Source: Verrucomicrobiota bacterium
GTDB lineage: Bacteria > Verrucomicrobiota > Verrucomicrobiia > Methylacidiphilales > JBCCWR01
Assembly (NCBI GenBank): GCA_039192515.1
Contig: JBCCXA010000001.1
Location: 124,001-188,000, forward strand
Length of the DNA stretch: 64,000 nt
Direction of reading: 5' to 3'
Positions within the stretch are counted from its first letter, which is position 1. Each line of letters begins with the position of its first letter. Under the pieces are notes generated by a model. It was not told the DNA's origin and did not search any database. It saw only the letters and a program-made list of their open reading frames with translations. Of the stretch, positions 9,227 to 17,518 are shown piece by piece. Position numbers and translations under genes: made by a program.

Positions 9227-10204
9227 TCAAGGGTAAAGATTCTGCATGTTAGATAGGCTCTTTAGGATAGAGTCTTTTAGCTCCTTTGGCTCTAGGACTT
9301 TGGCATGAGGACCCCAACTTAGAATCCAGCGCTCTATCTCGGGCAAGCTATTGATAGTAAGAGTTAATTCAAGGCTGTTGTCAGCTAGAGAAATTATATT
9401 TTGGGAGGGATGCCAAAGCCTTTCTTGAATCAATCTGGAAGCCCATGAATCGAAAGCTATGCGAACTTCGTAAGTTTGCTGGCCAGAAAAAACACCAAAG
9501 CTATTCTTGAGCATCTCAGATATCGAGAAATCCTCTGCTATAGTAAATGTTTGAGAGCCTAATTCAACAGACTCGATTCTCGGTAATGCGAAAGTTCGGA
9601 TTTCGGATCGATCTAAATCGAAAGCAAAGAGATACCACTGATTATCAATAGAAGCCAGGTGGTATGGCTGTACATGGCGCAACTCGTTCTCCTGAGCGGA
9701 TAGTTTTTTGTATAAAAATGAGATCTCTCTTGACTGAGTAACTGCTGTACTGAGACGCTCAAATAACTCCAAGTCTGCTACAGTTGTTCCAAGTGAATGA
9801 AATGAGAAAAAAGAATCCCAGTGGCCTAGTTCAAAAGATACCTGATCTCTTAAACCATCTGTTAGCTTATGAAATGCAGCCTGCAGTGGTTTTTCAAATA
9901 CGGTGCCTCTATATTGTGCCATAGCTTTTTGAGCTACATAGAGGGCTACAAGTTCACCTTCGGAGACTTGAACGGTCGGAAAGCTTGTTACAGCCTCCGT
10001 GTAATAATAGCCAAATTTCTTTTGATTATATTCTATGGGAAGACACAGCTGGTCCCTCATAAAGTCGATGTCTCTCTGGATTGTCTTAGCAGCCACTTCG
10101 AGAAGAGCTCCTAATTTACGGCAGTTCGGGTGAATGTTTTTTTGCAGTTGTTCATGGATTCTTAGCATGCGAGCTAAGGGTGGTCTAGATGCTTTCCTAG
10201 GCAT
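9227..10204 (-). CDS. WYL-domain transcriptional regulator
   Basis: A 325-residue regulator. An N-terminal HTH (about residues 8-60, ending KTIQRDIDFMRDQL) is followed by a WYL domain whose signature reads YHLASIDNQWYLFAFD, and a C-terminal WCX-like extension. WYL proteins sense ligands, often nucleic acid or nucleotide species, and regulate DNA repair, phage defence or other stress genes. The lipase-like gene ends five bases upstream on the same strand, so the two are co-transcribed. No defence genes are adjacent, so the target is unknown. Confidence 0.93.
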   Translation of the reverse strand: MPRKASRPPLARMLRIHEQLQKNIHPNCRKLGALLEVAAKTIQRDIDFMRDQLCLPIEYNQKKFGYYYTEAVTSFPTVQVSEGELVALYVAQKAMAQYRGTVFEKPLQAAFHKLTDGLRDQVSFELGHWDSFFSFHSLGTTVADLELFERLSTAVTQSREISFLYKKLSAQENELRHVQPYHLASIDNQWYLFAFDLDRSEIRTFALPRIESVELGSQTFTIAEDFSISEMLKNSFGVFSGQQTYEVRIAFDSWASRLIQERLWHPSQNIISLADNSLELTLTINSLPEIERWILSWGPHAKVLEPKELKDSILKSLSNMQNLYP

Positions 10205-10209
10205 GGTAA

Positions 10210-10782
10210 CTAAGAGCTTAAAATTTTATGGATAGCTTTCCAGCAATTGGGGGAGATAAGCATCCATGGATGCATTAACACAGGCACTTGCAAATTATTT
10301 GCGCTAGCAACATGACTACTATTCGCTGGGATAATCATAAGATCGAAGGGTGTCCAAATGGAACTAAAGGAGATTTCTTGTAATTGAGTGATATCCCTGT
10401 TTAAGTCTTGTAAGAATGGACTATTTGGACGCATTTGGCGCGCTGCTTCATTAAAACGGGCATAAGCTGTAATTGTTCCGTAATGAGGCGTTGCTAGGGT
10501 AATAAATTTATCTACACGCTTAAGGCCTCCTAGCCTCTGTAAATAATATCTACTTACAAGGCCACCCATGCTGAACGAAATTAATTGATATTTTGACGGT
10601 AGATTCGTATTGGCATATCGGTCTACTTGTAAGGCTAATTCCTCAAGGCCTAAGGAGCCATCTGGTGGCGCTAAATCAAAGGCATGGGTTTTCCAGCCAT
10701 GTTCCTCGAGATGTAGCCTCATCCTCCGAAATACGCGAGAGGTATCATCTATTCCATGAATAAGCAGTATATCTTTATTTAT
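10210..10782 (-). CDS. alpha/beta hydrolase (lipase-like), no canonical start codon
   Basis: The recognisable hydrolase contains ILLIHGIDDTS (oxyanion HG motif), the nucleophile elbow SFSMGG and LATPHYGT, typical of triacylglycerol-lipase-like esterases. The first ATG (10722) lies after the HG motif and would remove it. The homologous frame runs upstream to tandem stops TAG-TGA at 10801-10806, and between them no ATG, GTG or TTG exists. An ATA at 10780-10782 has AGGA about eight bases upstream and would give an NKDILLIHG start. It is either a rare-start gene or an ATG-to-ATA mutant. Co-oriented with the WYL regulator, five bases away. Confidence 0.65.
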   Translation of the reverse strand: MNKDILLIHGIDDTSRVFRRMRLHLEEHGWKTHAFDLAPPDGSLGLEELALQVDRYANTNLPSKYQLISFSMGGLVSRYYLQRLGGLKRVDKFITLATPHYGTITAYARFNEAARQMRPNSPFLQDLNRDITQLQEISFSSIWTPFDLMIIPANSSHVASANNLQVPVLMHPWMLISPNCWKAIHKILSS

Positions 10783-11131
10783 AGAGAAAATCCTAAGTGC
10801 TCACTAGAAAGATTCAATCCAGTTTATTCTAATCAGTTGAAGTGTGGATAAGGATTAGTATATTAGAGTGTTTAGTTAGATAAGCATGATTAATAAAAAT
10901 CTAACGGGATAAAGAACAAGGACCTAAGGATGCAAAGACAGTAAAGCCTGTATGTATAGGTAAAGACGCTCAGTTTCTTGCCAAATTGTCGACCGTTTAT
11001 TCTTTTTACTAAAAATATTGAGCGTTAGATATACCTAAGATAATAATGACTAAAGTTATTAGATTTTAACGATTAGCATAGTATGCTCGGAGATGTAATT
11101 TTACTATCATTATGGTGGAAGATAGCTTAAA
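10783..11131. other. intergenic region with possible structured leader
   Basis: About 350 bases without a credible gene between the divergent lipase-like gene and the hybrid kinase. The part from 10900 to 10980 is purine-rich. It can form nested pairings, an outer ACCTA (10921-10925) with a TAGGT near 10957-10961 and an inner ACAG/CTGT, around a GATGCAAAG segment. That segment loosely recalls part of a c-di-GMP-I riboswitch, but the rest of that consensus is missing. It probably contains two divergent promoters. Confidence 0.25.
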
Positions 11132-12580
11132 TTGTACATAGGAGAATTGGCTTACTCTACTTCATATAATATGAGCGCTAAAGACTACGAAGCGTGCGCC
11201 AACAACAGGCATCTAGGACTGGATGAGGATGCATCCTCTACAGTAAACTACGAGATGCTAATGGCGAGTGTTGCCCATGATTATAACAATACACTAGCCG
11301 TTATTCAGGCAAATTTACAGCTCTTAAACTCATCAGAGAGATTGCAAGATTTCCTTGATGACGAAGAAAAGGAAATGCTCTCGACTGCTTTACTAGCATG
11401 TCAAAGTGGCGCAGAATTAACTAGAAGACTTATAGCCTATACGGGTGTTGGCAAAGAGGAGAAGGTAGAATTAAACGTGCGCGACGTGGTAGTTGAATGC
11501 GTTCGGATGTGCCGTAAAGGTTTTGAAGGCGGAGGCGTAGCCCCTGAAATTTTAGTCGGGCCCTCTGTTCTCTCAAGTAAGATTCTCATTGAGATGGGTT
11601 ATTCAGCGATGACTCACACTGTCATGAACCTCATAAAAAACGCGGTAGAGGCCACTCTAGAGACAAACCGCCTTGACCCCGTCCGCATTCATTTAGACCA
11701 TGTAGAAGTAGAGGGTAGAAAATGGGTCCATCTCTACGTTGCGGATCGTGGTGCAGGTATCCGAGATGAGGATATGGAACAAATCTTTGTTCCGCGCTTT
11801 ACAACAAAGAATAAGAAGCAACTCGGCTCGGGACTAGGATTGGCAGGTGCTAGGAACCTAGTTCGTGATGCAGGTGGTGAGATAAGAGCTATTTCTAAAT
11901 GGGGTCAAGGGACTACCATGACCATTACACTTCCAATTCAACAGATTGGTGAAGTGACAGCCCCGATCGGTCAAATCAAAAGACCGGGCAAAGCAATACC
12001 TGCTAATCAGAACGAGAGAGCAATGCGTGCTGTTACGCAACATGATATAGTTGAAGAAGCCAATCGTCTACAAAGGCATGCGGGCATTCGTAACTCTCGT
12101 AATATTTATGTGGTGGATGATGAGCGAATCGTTGGGGTAGCGATTTCCAGAATGATCCAAAGGCTTAAGAGGGCTCAGAATGAAGTGATTTATTTGCCTA
12201 GTGGAGAAGAACTTATTATGCGTATCTCAGAGGATAAAACGCTACCCGAATGGATTTTTATCGATTATTCGATGCCAGGAATGAACGGCGTTGAGACTTT
12301 AAGAAGAATTTTCTCCATGGCAGGGCATGATGAGCAAGAGATCAAAAAGATGGGAGTTGTAATCCTAAGCGGAATGCAAGTAGAGGAAAAAGCGGAACTC
12401 ATTGAAGAATATCCACACATCAATTTCTTTAGCAAGCCATTTAGTATGGAGTCCATGCAGAGATTGTTTGAAAAAGCGGACGGCGGTTCTATAAAAGCGT
12501 CTCTGAAGAGCACTAGCAATCTTAAGCTACCACCGATTGCCAAGCCTACTCTTAAAGCACTGAGTGCATTGAAGAACTAA
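11132..12580 (+). CDS. hybrid sensor histidine kinase with C-terminal receiver
   Basis: A soluble 482-residue protein without a membrane span or sensory domain. The dimerisation/phosphoacceptor helix contains VAHDYNN (His near residue 49). The ATPase has N (NLIKNAVEA), G1 (DRGAGI) and G2 (GSGLGLAGA) boxes. A receiver follows with VVDDE, the acceptor Asp in FIDYSMPGMNG, and a Lys in FSKPF. The frame opens with TTG at 11132. The internal ATG at 11171 is an alternative, but no clear ribosome-binding site precedes it. A C-terminal receiver suggests a phosphorelay, possibly to the CheY-like protein at 7.8 kb. The signal must arrive through another protein. Confidence 0.9.
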   Translation: MYIGELAYSTSYNMSAKDYEACANNRHLGLDEDASSTVNYEMLMASVAHDYNNTLAVIQANLQLLNSSERLQDFLDDEEKEMLSTALLACQSGAELTRRLIAYTGVGKEEKVELNVRDVVVECVRMCRKGFEGGGVAPEILVGPSVLSSKILIEMGYSAMTHTVMNLIKNAVEATLETNRLDPVRIHLDHVEVEGRKWVHLYVADRGAGIRDEDMEQIFVPRFTTKNKKQLGSGLGLAGARNLVRDAGGEIRAISKWGQGTTMTITLPIQQIGEVTAPIGQIKRPGKAIPANQNERAMRAVTQHDIVEEANRLQRHAGIRNSRNIYVVDDERIVGVAISRMIQRLKRAQNEVIYLPSGEELIMRISEDKTLPEWIFIDYSMPGMNGVETLRRIFSMAGHDEQEIKKMGVVILSGMQVEEKAELIEEYPHINFFSKPFSMESMQRLFEKADGGSIKASLKSTSNLKLPPIAKPTLKALSALKN

Positions 12581-13089
12581 TGCTTGATGGACTTGAGGAT
12601 TAGGTCTTTGTCTCCATTGGTGTCCCAGACCAACTGAAGGAAATCGGCTGGATCTATATGGTTATCTTTGAAAAATTTTCGATCACCGCCGCATCCATAC
12701 ATGAGATCCGGATGCATTTCACCCTCTAGTTTGATCCTAGCTTTTTCAATAACTCTTGGTAACCATACTACACCACCATAAGCCTCGGTTTTAGAGGGAA
12801 GTTTAGAAATATCTGCTACTTTAGAGGACAATTTGCCACATAAGATCTTACGAAAGTAGGATCTGCGTATAGATGTTATCAAGAGAGTGGTGCCATAATC
12901 CGGTTCGCTGTAACAACACCAATCCTCTACAAAATCATATAATTCTTGGGCGTTACAACCAATATCATTTAAAAAAGAAATTTCTTTCTCATTGAAGTAT
13001 GTGGTGCAATCCCTATTCCCATTTGTATAAAGACCTAAGGCTTTATCATACAATTGTTTGAAGTCTTGCGCCCATGTATAAGCTACCAT
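12577..13089 (-). CDS. DUF5069-like protein
   Basis: A 170-residue soluble protein with no signal peptide. The C-terminal half, with GGVVWLPRVIEKARIKLEG, then YGCGGDRKFF and a final D-K-D segment, resembles DUF5069, a small family frequent in Verrucomicrobia and of unknown function. The N-terminal half has several Cys residues (including a CC pair). It converges with the hybrid kinase gene, overlapping by four bases at the stop codons. No function is assigned. Confidence 0.62.
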   Translation of the reverse strand: MVAYTWAQDFKQLYDKALGLYTNGNRDCTTYFNEKEISFLNDIGCNAQELYDFVEDWCCYSEPDYGTTLLITSIRRSYFRKILCGKLSSKVADISKLPSKTEAYGGVVWLPRVIEKARIKLEGEMHPDLMYGCGGDRKFFKDNHIDPADFLQLVWDTNGDKDLILKSIKH

Positions 13090-13111
13090 AGCCTTAGATT
13101 AGAATATAATA

Positions 13112-13558
13112 TTATCTGGCGTCAAACGGGTCGATACGGAAGGCAACGGAATGGAAAAATCCTCCCGGCAGTTCCTTACGCATATTCTCTGGGAAAGTAA
13201 GGGGTGTTTTATCTAATAAAACAATAGAGCGGTAAGAAAGAAGTGTCAGAAGAGAGTCCTTATCACCCCTATCTTGCTCGATAAGTGAAATCCTACCATA
13301 AGGATTAATAAAATAGCGAAAGGCCACAACGCCGGGCTTTAAGCTTCCACGATGCTTTGTAACCTCCTCTCGCCAAGTTTTAGCCACCGCATTGTTAATA
13401 TCGTTTTTATAGCGCACAAATGTCTCCATATACAGTTCATTCTCATGAGCAGGCGGAGTCACTATAGATTTCTTAAGGCTTATTTCGTATGCATTTAAGC
13501 ATACAGGCGTAGCGAATGCTAAAAGTATCAGAGGTAAATACAACTTAGAGATATACAT
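13112..13558 (-). CDS. secreted protein with TonB-C-like segment
   Basis: A 148-residue protein with an N-terminal signal peptide (hydrophobic 7-20, Ala-rich end near 23). The mature part has W near residue 60, then LKPGVVAFRYFINPYGRISLIE and a late PFPE-like LTFPENMRKEL. This resembles the C-terminal domain of TonB-type energy transducers and related periplasmic proteins, without the transmembrane Pro-rich arm. The similarity is by eye only. Same strand as the DUF5069-like gene, 22 bases upstream of it. Confidence 0.5.
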   Translation of the reverse strand: MYISKLYLPLILLAFATPVCLNAYEISLKKSIVTPPAHENELYMETFVRYKNDINNAVAKTWREEVTKHRGSLKPGVVAFRYFINPYGRISLIEQDRGDKDSLLTLLSYRSIVLLDKTPLTFPENMRKELPGGFFHSVAFRIDPFDAR

Positions 13559-13646
13559 AATCCTGTAATTTATTCTATTTATAATATGAACGTTTTATAT
13601 GTGAAAAGCAAGTGTGTAAATCGGAAGATCTCATCAAAAAGGTGCC

Positions 13647-14543
13647 ATGCAGACTAACTGTTCTATGAATTACTCTACAACGTTTTTGGCCAATGGGGTG
13701 ATGACTCTTTATTCTCGTGAGGTTAATGAAGTCTTTCACCCAGTCTTAGGTGCAGAAAAAGAGGCGGAATTATTGTACATTAGACAAACAAATCTTAGGC
13801 ATAAATTTATGCATGATCAGCAAATAACCGCCTGGGATGTAGGTTTGGGTGCAGCTGGCAATGCCCTAGCAGTTGTTGCTGCCTGGGAGGATTCAAAAAA
13901 GGGTCATCTCAATCTCTTGAGTTTTGACAATGATCTAGAACCTCTCAAATTAGCAGTTTCAGAGCACAAAAAAAACCCGATCAATTTTGGTTATTTAAGT
14001 GGACCTATGTCGACGAAAGACATTGTCTGGAATGAATTCATTGAGTCGGGGCTATACAGTTTTAAGAGTCCATGGGGCAATTTCAATTGGGTGATTAAAA
14101 AAGGCGATTTTGCTAAATGGGTTGAATGGCAAACAGAAAGGAATGACCCAATATTAAGTAGCCCAAGACTAATCATGTACGACCTTTACTCACCTCCTCA
14201 AGATTGCTCTTTGTGGCAAATGAAACATTGGAAGAGGTTAAGGAAAATCTTAAGTAAAGAAGATCCCGGTGAAGTTATTTTTCATACAAGATCAACGGCA
14301 GTCCGAGTTACCCTCCTGTTGGCCGGATTCTTTGTAGGCAGGGGTGTAGCTATTGGCAATAAAGAGGAGACGACCATAGCTAGCAATCGATTGGAGCTTA
14401 TAAAGAACCCGCTAGATCTAGAGTGGCTTAAGCGAGTGAAGCGTTCATCGTCATCACAGCCGTTTCTAGATAAAAAATACTATCAGAAAAAAATAGAAAA
14501 GAAATATTGGGAAATGTTGTGCCTCCATCCACAATTGCTATAA
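13647..14543 (+). CDS. MnmC-like SAM-dependent methyltransferase
   Basis: A 298-residue protein whose glycine-rich SAM site reads WDVGLGAAGNALAV (about residues 63-76), followed by a FDNDLEPL acidic loop. A YDLYSPPQDCSLW segment matches the region that is DAFSP...LW in the methyltransferase domain of MnmC, which completes mnm5s2U at tRNA position 34. The FAD oxidase half of MnmC is absent, so it is the methyltransferase-only form found in many phyla. The tRNA substrate is inferred from family similarity. Divergent from the TonB-C-like gene. Confidence 0.75.
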   Translation: MQTNCSMNYSTTFLANGVMTLYSREVNEVFHPVLGAEKEAELLYIRQTNLRHKFMHDQQITAWDVGLGAAGNALAVVAAWEDSKKGHLNLLSFDNDLEPLKLAVSEHKKNPINFGYLSGPMSTKDIVWNEFIESGLYSFKSPWGNFNWVIKKGDFAKWVEWQTERNDPILSSPRLIMYDLYSPPQDCSLWQMKHWKRLRKILSKEDPGEVIFHTRSTAVRVTLLLAGFFVGRGVAIGNKEETTIASNRLELIKNPLDLEWLKRVKRSSSSQPFLDKKYYQKKIEKKYWEMLCLHPQLL

Positions 14544-14639
14544 TTTATAGTGAGTTTGATGAATTGAAAATAGCTTCTCAGTGTGGCATAGGGCTTACCT
14601 TTTTTACACTGCATTGTCAAAAGCTCCTGGACAAAACTT

Positions 14640-15401
14640 TGTCTATTTACGGGTGTTCATGCTATTGAAAGTTGGGTAGCAAAATTAATGAGCAATCTAA
14701 AACCTGATCTCATTACAGGCGGCGGGGACTTATACATGAAGGATATTTCTCGGAGCTGAGCGTTGCGGAGAGACGTTACGAAATCTATCTGCATTTTATC
14801 AAAAAGCTCGATGTGCCAGTAGAACATGTAATGGGCAATCATGACATCGTTGAAGCACTTGGTGACAGAGGTAAGCTCACTAAAAATCATGGGCATGACC
14901 TTTCTCGTATTAAATTAAGTATACAAAAACCTACAGGTCATTTGATTTTGATGGCCCACACTTTATCCTGCTGGATTCTATTGAGATGATAGGTAGTGAA
15001 CAAATAGAATGGCTTAAAGCAGATTTAGATAATGTGTCGTCTGATATACCCATAGTCCTTTGTTCTCACATTCCATTTAGAGCTACCTTCAGCAACATCT
15101 ATATGATTCTACTAAAGGGCTGTTATCCAATCTCGTAGTCGAAAATGCGCTAGAGATGGGTAACTTCTTTAAAGGACATGACCTTTGCTTGGTTTTACAA
15201 GGGCACCTTCATGTTAATGAAGTGGTCAAATGGAATAAAACGACTTTCATTATGGGAGGAGCAATATCCGGGAGTTGGTGGAATGGGTCAAATCAAGGAA
15301 CAGCAGAAGGATTTGGTTTGATAAATTGGGAAGAGGGTTCTCCGACTTGGGATTACACTGATTATGGTTGGAGTGCTCTTCATCCTAAAGATAGCCCCTA
15401 A
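14640..15401 (+). pseudogene. calcineurin-like phosphoesterase, broken by three frameshifts
   Basis: Phosphoesterase sequence is spread over successive frames. 14649-14756 gives KPDLITGGGDL, ending in TGA at 14757. 14756-14986 gives EHVMGNHD (metal-binding NHD). 14938-15135 gives FDGPHFILLDS and then LCSHIP. The frame of 15156-15401 gives LVLQGHLHVNEVV (metal-binding GHxH). Together they cover a whole CpdA-like protein. The first metal motif, normally D-x-H, reads G-V-H. Each step moves the frame by -1, consistent with single-base deletions. Only the last quarter is a continuous frame from an ATG and should not be annotated as a gene. It overlaps the convergent zinc-ribbon gene. Confidence 0.87.
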
Positions 15402-15687
15402 AAATCAGCAATATGAAGAAAACTAGACAGACTCCTGCCACAATCTTCCAAATGGTGGGCAACCCCTCAGGCTTTGTTCGAGGCCCTAAGCCTTCATTTT
15501 CTAAAAATTCATGGTAATCAAAAGAATCATCTGGAAGATCTAAAGCATCATAAGATGTTTGATCTTCATTCCATCCAGACCGTTCATCGGCACCGCATTC
15601 AGGGCATGCTAAAGATTTTGGTGGTATTGCTGCTCCGCACACAGGACATTCGGCTGGTGTTCTATATCCTTTTGTCCGTTTAGCCAT
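15385..15687 (-). CDS. zinc-ribbon protein with C-terminal membrane anchor
   Basis: A 100-residue protein. Residues 14-33 form a zinc ribbon with CPVCG and CPECG. An acidic linker follows, then one C-terminal hydrophobic span near 82-98, so it is probably tail-anchored with the ribbon in the cytoplasm. Small proteins of this layout occur in Verrucomicrobia; no function is known. It overlaps the dead phosphoesterase by 17 bases at the 3' end. Confidence 0.77.
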   Translation of the reverse strand: MAKRTKGYRTPAECPVCGAAIPPKSLACPECGADERSGWNEDQTSYDALDLPDDSFDYHEFLENEGLGPRTKPEGLPTIWKIVAGVCLVFFILLIFRGYL

Positions 15688-15976
15688 AATCCTTAATGTA
15701 AACTAATGTCTTTACTATGGCCCTCTTAGAGTAAATGGCAAGATTTGCAAGGCCATAAGACGGTCCTCTAGGTAAGAAATTCGAAATGATGGGTCAACGA
15801 ATGATAATTCTCACGGCAGTGAGGCTAAGGGCTTTTCTGGTAGGAGGTGGGATAATAAAGTCTTTCTCAAGAGTAAAAATCTAGAGATGGCAACAGATAG
15901 GTCGTTTCGAACAACTCAAGCTCCAGATTAAAAATTAGCGCGCAGGCAAGAAATCTCTATAACAGAGAACTACATT

Positions 15977-16242
15977 TTATAAGAGATTTTTAATTCTATC
16001 AATCGCCAGTTGCATGCCTATACACAGTAAGATAAAGCCCATAATCTTCGTGAGAGCATTAGCCCCATTGACACCGAGAAATTTCATCAGCTTTTCAGAT
16101 TCTCGCAAAGTGATCCGGCAAAGGGGCATATAGAAAGGATAATTTACATATAGACAGAAAGATGGCTGCATTACCGAGCGGGTTAGTGATGGGCAGGAGT
16201 GATGATACAGTGATTAATGCTAAGTGGCACGGTTTCGTTCAT
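15977..16242 (-). pseudogene. marC-family membrane protein remnant
   Basis: The minus strand holds both ends of a MarC-type protein but not its middle. From the ATG at 16242, after a frame change near 16227, comes LLPITNPLGNAAIFLS (MarC N-terminal motif). In another frame, ending at 15977, comes KFLGVNGANALTKIMGFILL followed by CIGMQLAIDRI (MarC C-terminal motif). Intact MarC proteins have about 200 residues; fewer than 90 codons remain, so a large internal deletion and a frameshift have occurred. The remaining intergenic sequence between 15688 and 16271 shows nothing else recognisable. Confidence 0.77.
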
Positions 16243-16271
16243 CTAATTAAAATGAGTATCTAATTCTTGCG

Positions 16272-17471
16272 TCAATATTGCGAAAAACTAACGCGCTCTT
16301 TTGTAAGTTGGGATTTAATTCCGCATATCTTTAAAAGACATTCATCAAAATTTAATTTTGCGTCAAGTAAGGTGATTTCTACTCTTAGGAAATAAACCGG
16401 TAGCGCTCGTTTATCTACTCTAGGAAAGCGGATAGCGTCTTTTTCTGTGATAATGAGTGCATGTCCTCCACGAGCTCGAGTTCGGTTCATAGCATTTGTA
16501 ATTTCATCCAATGAGTAGCGGTGATGGTCTGCATAGTGTCTAGAGTAGATAATGTTAGCACCGAGCTGCTCAAGTCCTTGTTCAAAACTCTCCGGCACAG
16601 CAATGCCACTGACTGCTCCAACTTTCCTTTTTATGAGGTAATCGAGTGGTATTTTCTCTCCTGTAGCAAGATCTTGGAGGTGCGTTGGCTTATGGGTGCA
16701 CTCAATAATAGGAGCATGCTTGTTATATTGTCTTATTTCTTCTCTAATATCATGGATATCGCTCCCATCACATTTGGTAATGAAAATAGCATCACTTCTT
16801 CTGAGATGAGATTTAGGTTCGCGCAGCGTTCCACGAGGTAAAAGAAAGCGGTTCCCGAAAGGGGCCTGTCGGTCTATGAGGCAAATGTTTATTCTTTCTT
16901 TGAGTGGCAGAAATTGATAACCATCATCTAGTAGAATAGTGTCAATCCCCATTTTATTAACGGCGTACAATGCACTTTTAACGCGGTCCTTGTCTACCAG
17001 CACGATTACATCATCTAAATTGGTTGCCAACATGCAGGGCTCATCTCCAGCCTTTTCTGAATCGAGAAGGAGTGTCTTTCCATCGGTAACGATCCTAGGC
17101 AGCTGAGAATCTGTTTGAAAAGTAAGGCGTCTCCATATTCGTTGGTATAATGGGCGAGGCACACTTTTATAGCCTCTGCTAAGGATAGCAACGCGTCTAC
17201 CAGAGTCACGCAAGACTTTAGCACACTTTTCCACAACTGGAGTCTTTCCAGTTCCGCCTACCGTTAGGTTTCCTATGCTAATAACTTGGCAGCCTACGGA
17301 GTGCCACTGGCAAAAACGATTTTCGTAAAGCCAAATTCTTACTCTTACGATTCCACTGTAAACAAAAGAAAGCAGGAAAAGAAATAATCTCAGCAAAGCT
17401 GCCCGCTTGCCATAACGACGAAGCAGTATGACATCAACGGCAAATTGTTCTAAGCGTTCTAATGGCTTCAA
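16272..17471 (-). CDS. lpxK: tetraacyldisaccharide 4'-kinase LpxK
   Basis: A 399-residue LpxK, which adds the 4'-phosphate to the lipid A precursor at the inner membrane. The diagnostic P-loop GNLTVGGTGKTP is at residues 67-78, preceded by an amphipathic/hydrophobic N-terminal membrane segment. Further LpxK features are SRGYKS, a DDGYQF motif and an HHRYSL-like region near the C-terminal third. Its presence shows that the organism makes lipid A. A HAD phosphatase gene ends 47 bases upstream on the same strand, so the two may be co-transcribed. Confidence 0.97.
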   Translation of the reverse strand: MKPLERLEQFAVDVILLRRYGKRAALLRLFLFLLSFVYSGIVRVRIWLYENRFCQWHSVGCQVISIGNLTVGGTGKTPVVEKCAKVLRDSGRRVAILSRGYKSVPRPLYQRIWRRLTFQTDSQLPRIVTDGKTLLLDSEKAGDEPCMLATNLDDVIVLVDKDRVKSALYAVNKMGIDTILLDDGYQFLPLKERINICLIDRQAPFGNRFLLPRGTLREPKSHLRRSDAIFITKCDGSDIHDIREEIRQYNKHAPIIECTHKPTHLQDLATGEKIPLDYLIKRKVGAVSGIAVPESFEQGLEQLGANIIYSRHYADHHRYSLDEITNAMNRTRARGGHALIITEKDAIRFPRVDKRALPVYFLRVEITLLDAKLNFDECLLKICGIKSQLTKERVSFSQY

Positions 17472-17518
17472 AGATATATTCTAACTAAATTACAGTTAAA
17501 ATAAAGCACGGAGATCAG

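Noticed and set aside
10900-10990. c-di-GMP-I riboswitch
   Set aside because: Only a GATGCAAAG-like segment fits; the receptor and other consensus parts are missing, so it is kept only as a weak structured-leader idea.
14657-14896. A 79-codon minus-strand frame
   Set aside because: Antisense to the broken phosphoesterase; no family signal.
15156-15401. Small gene of 81 codons
   Set aside because: It is the last fragment of the frameshifted phosphoesterase, not an independent gene.
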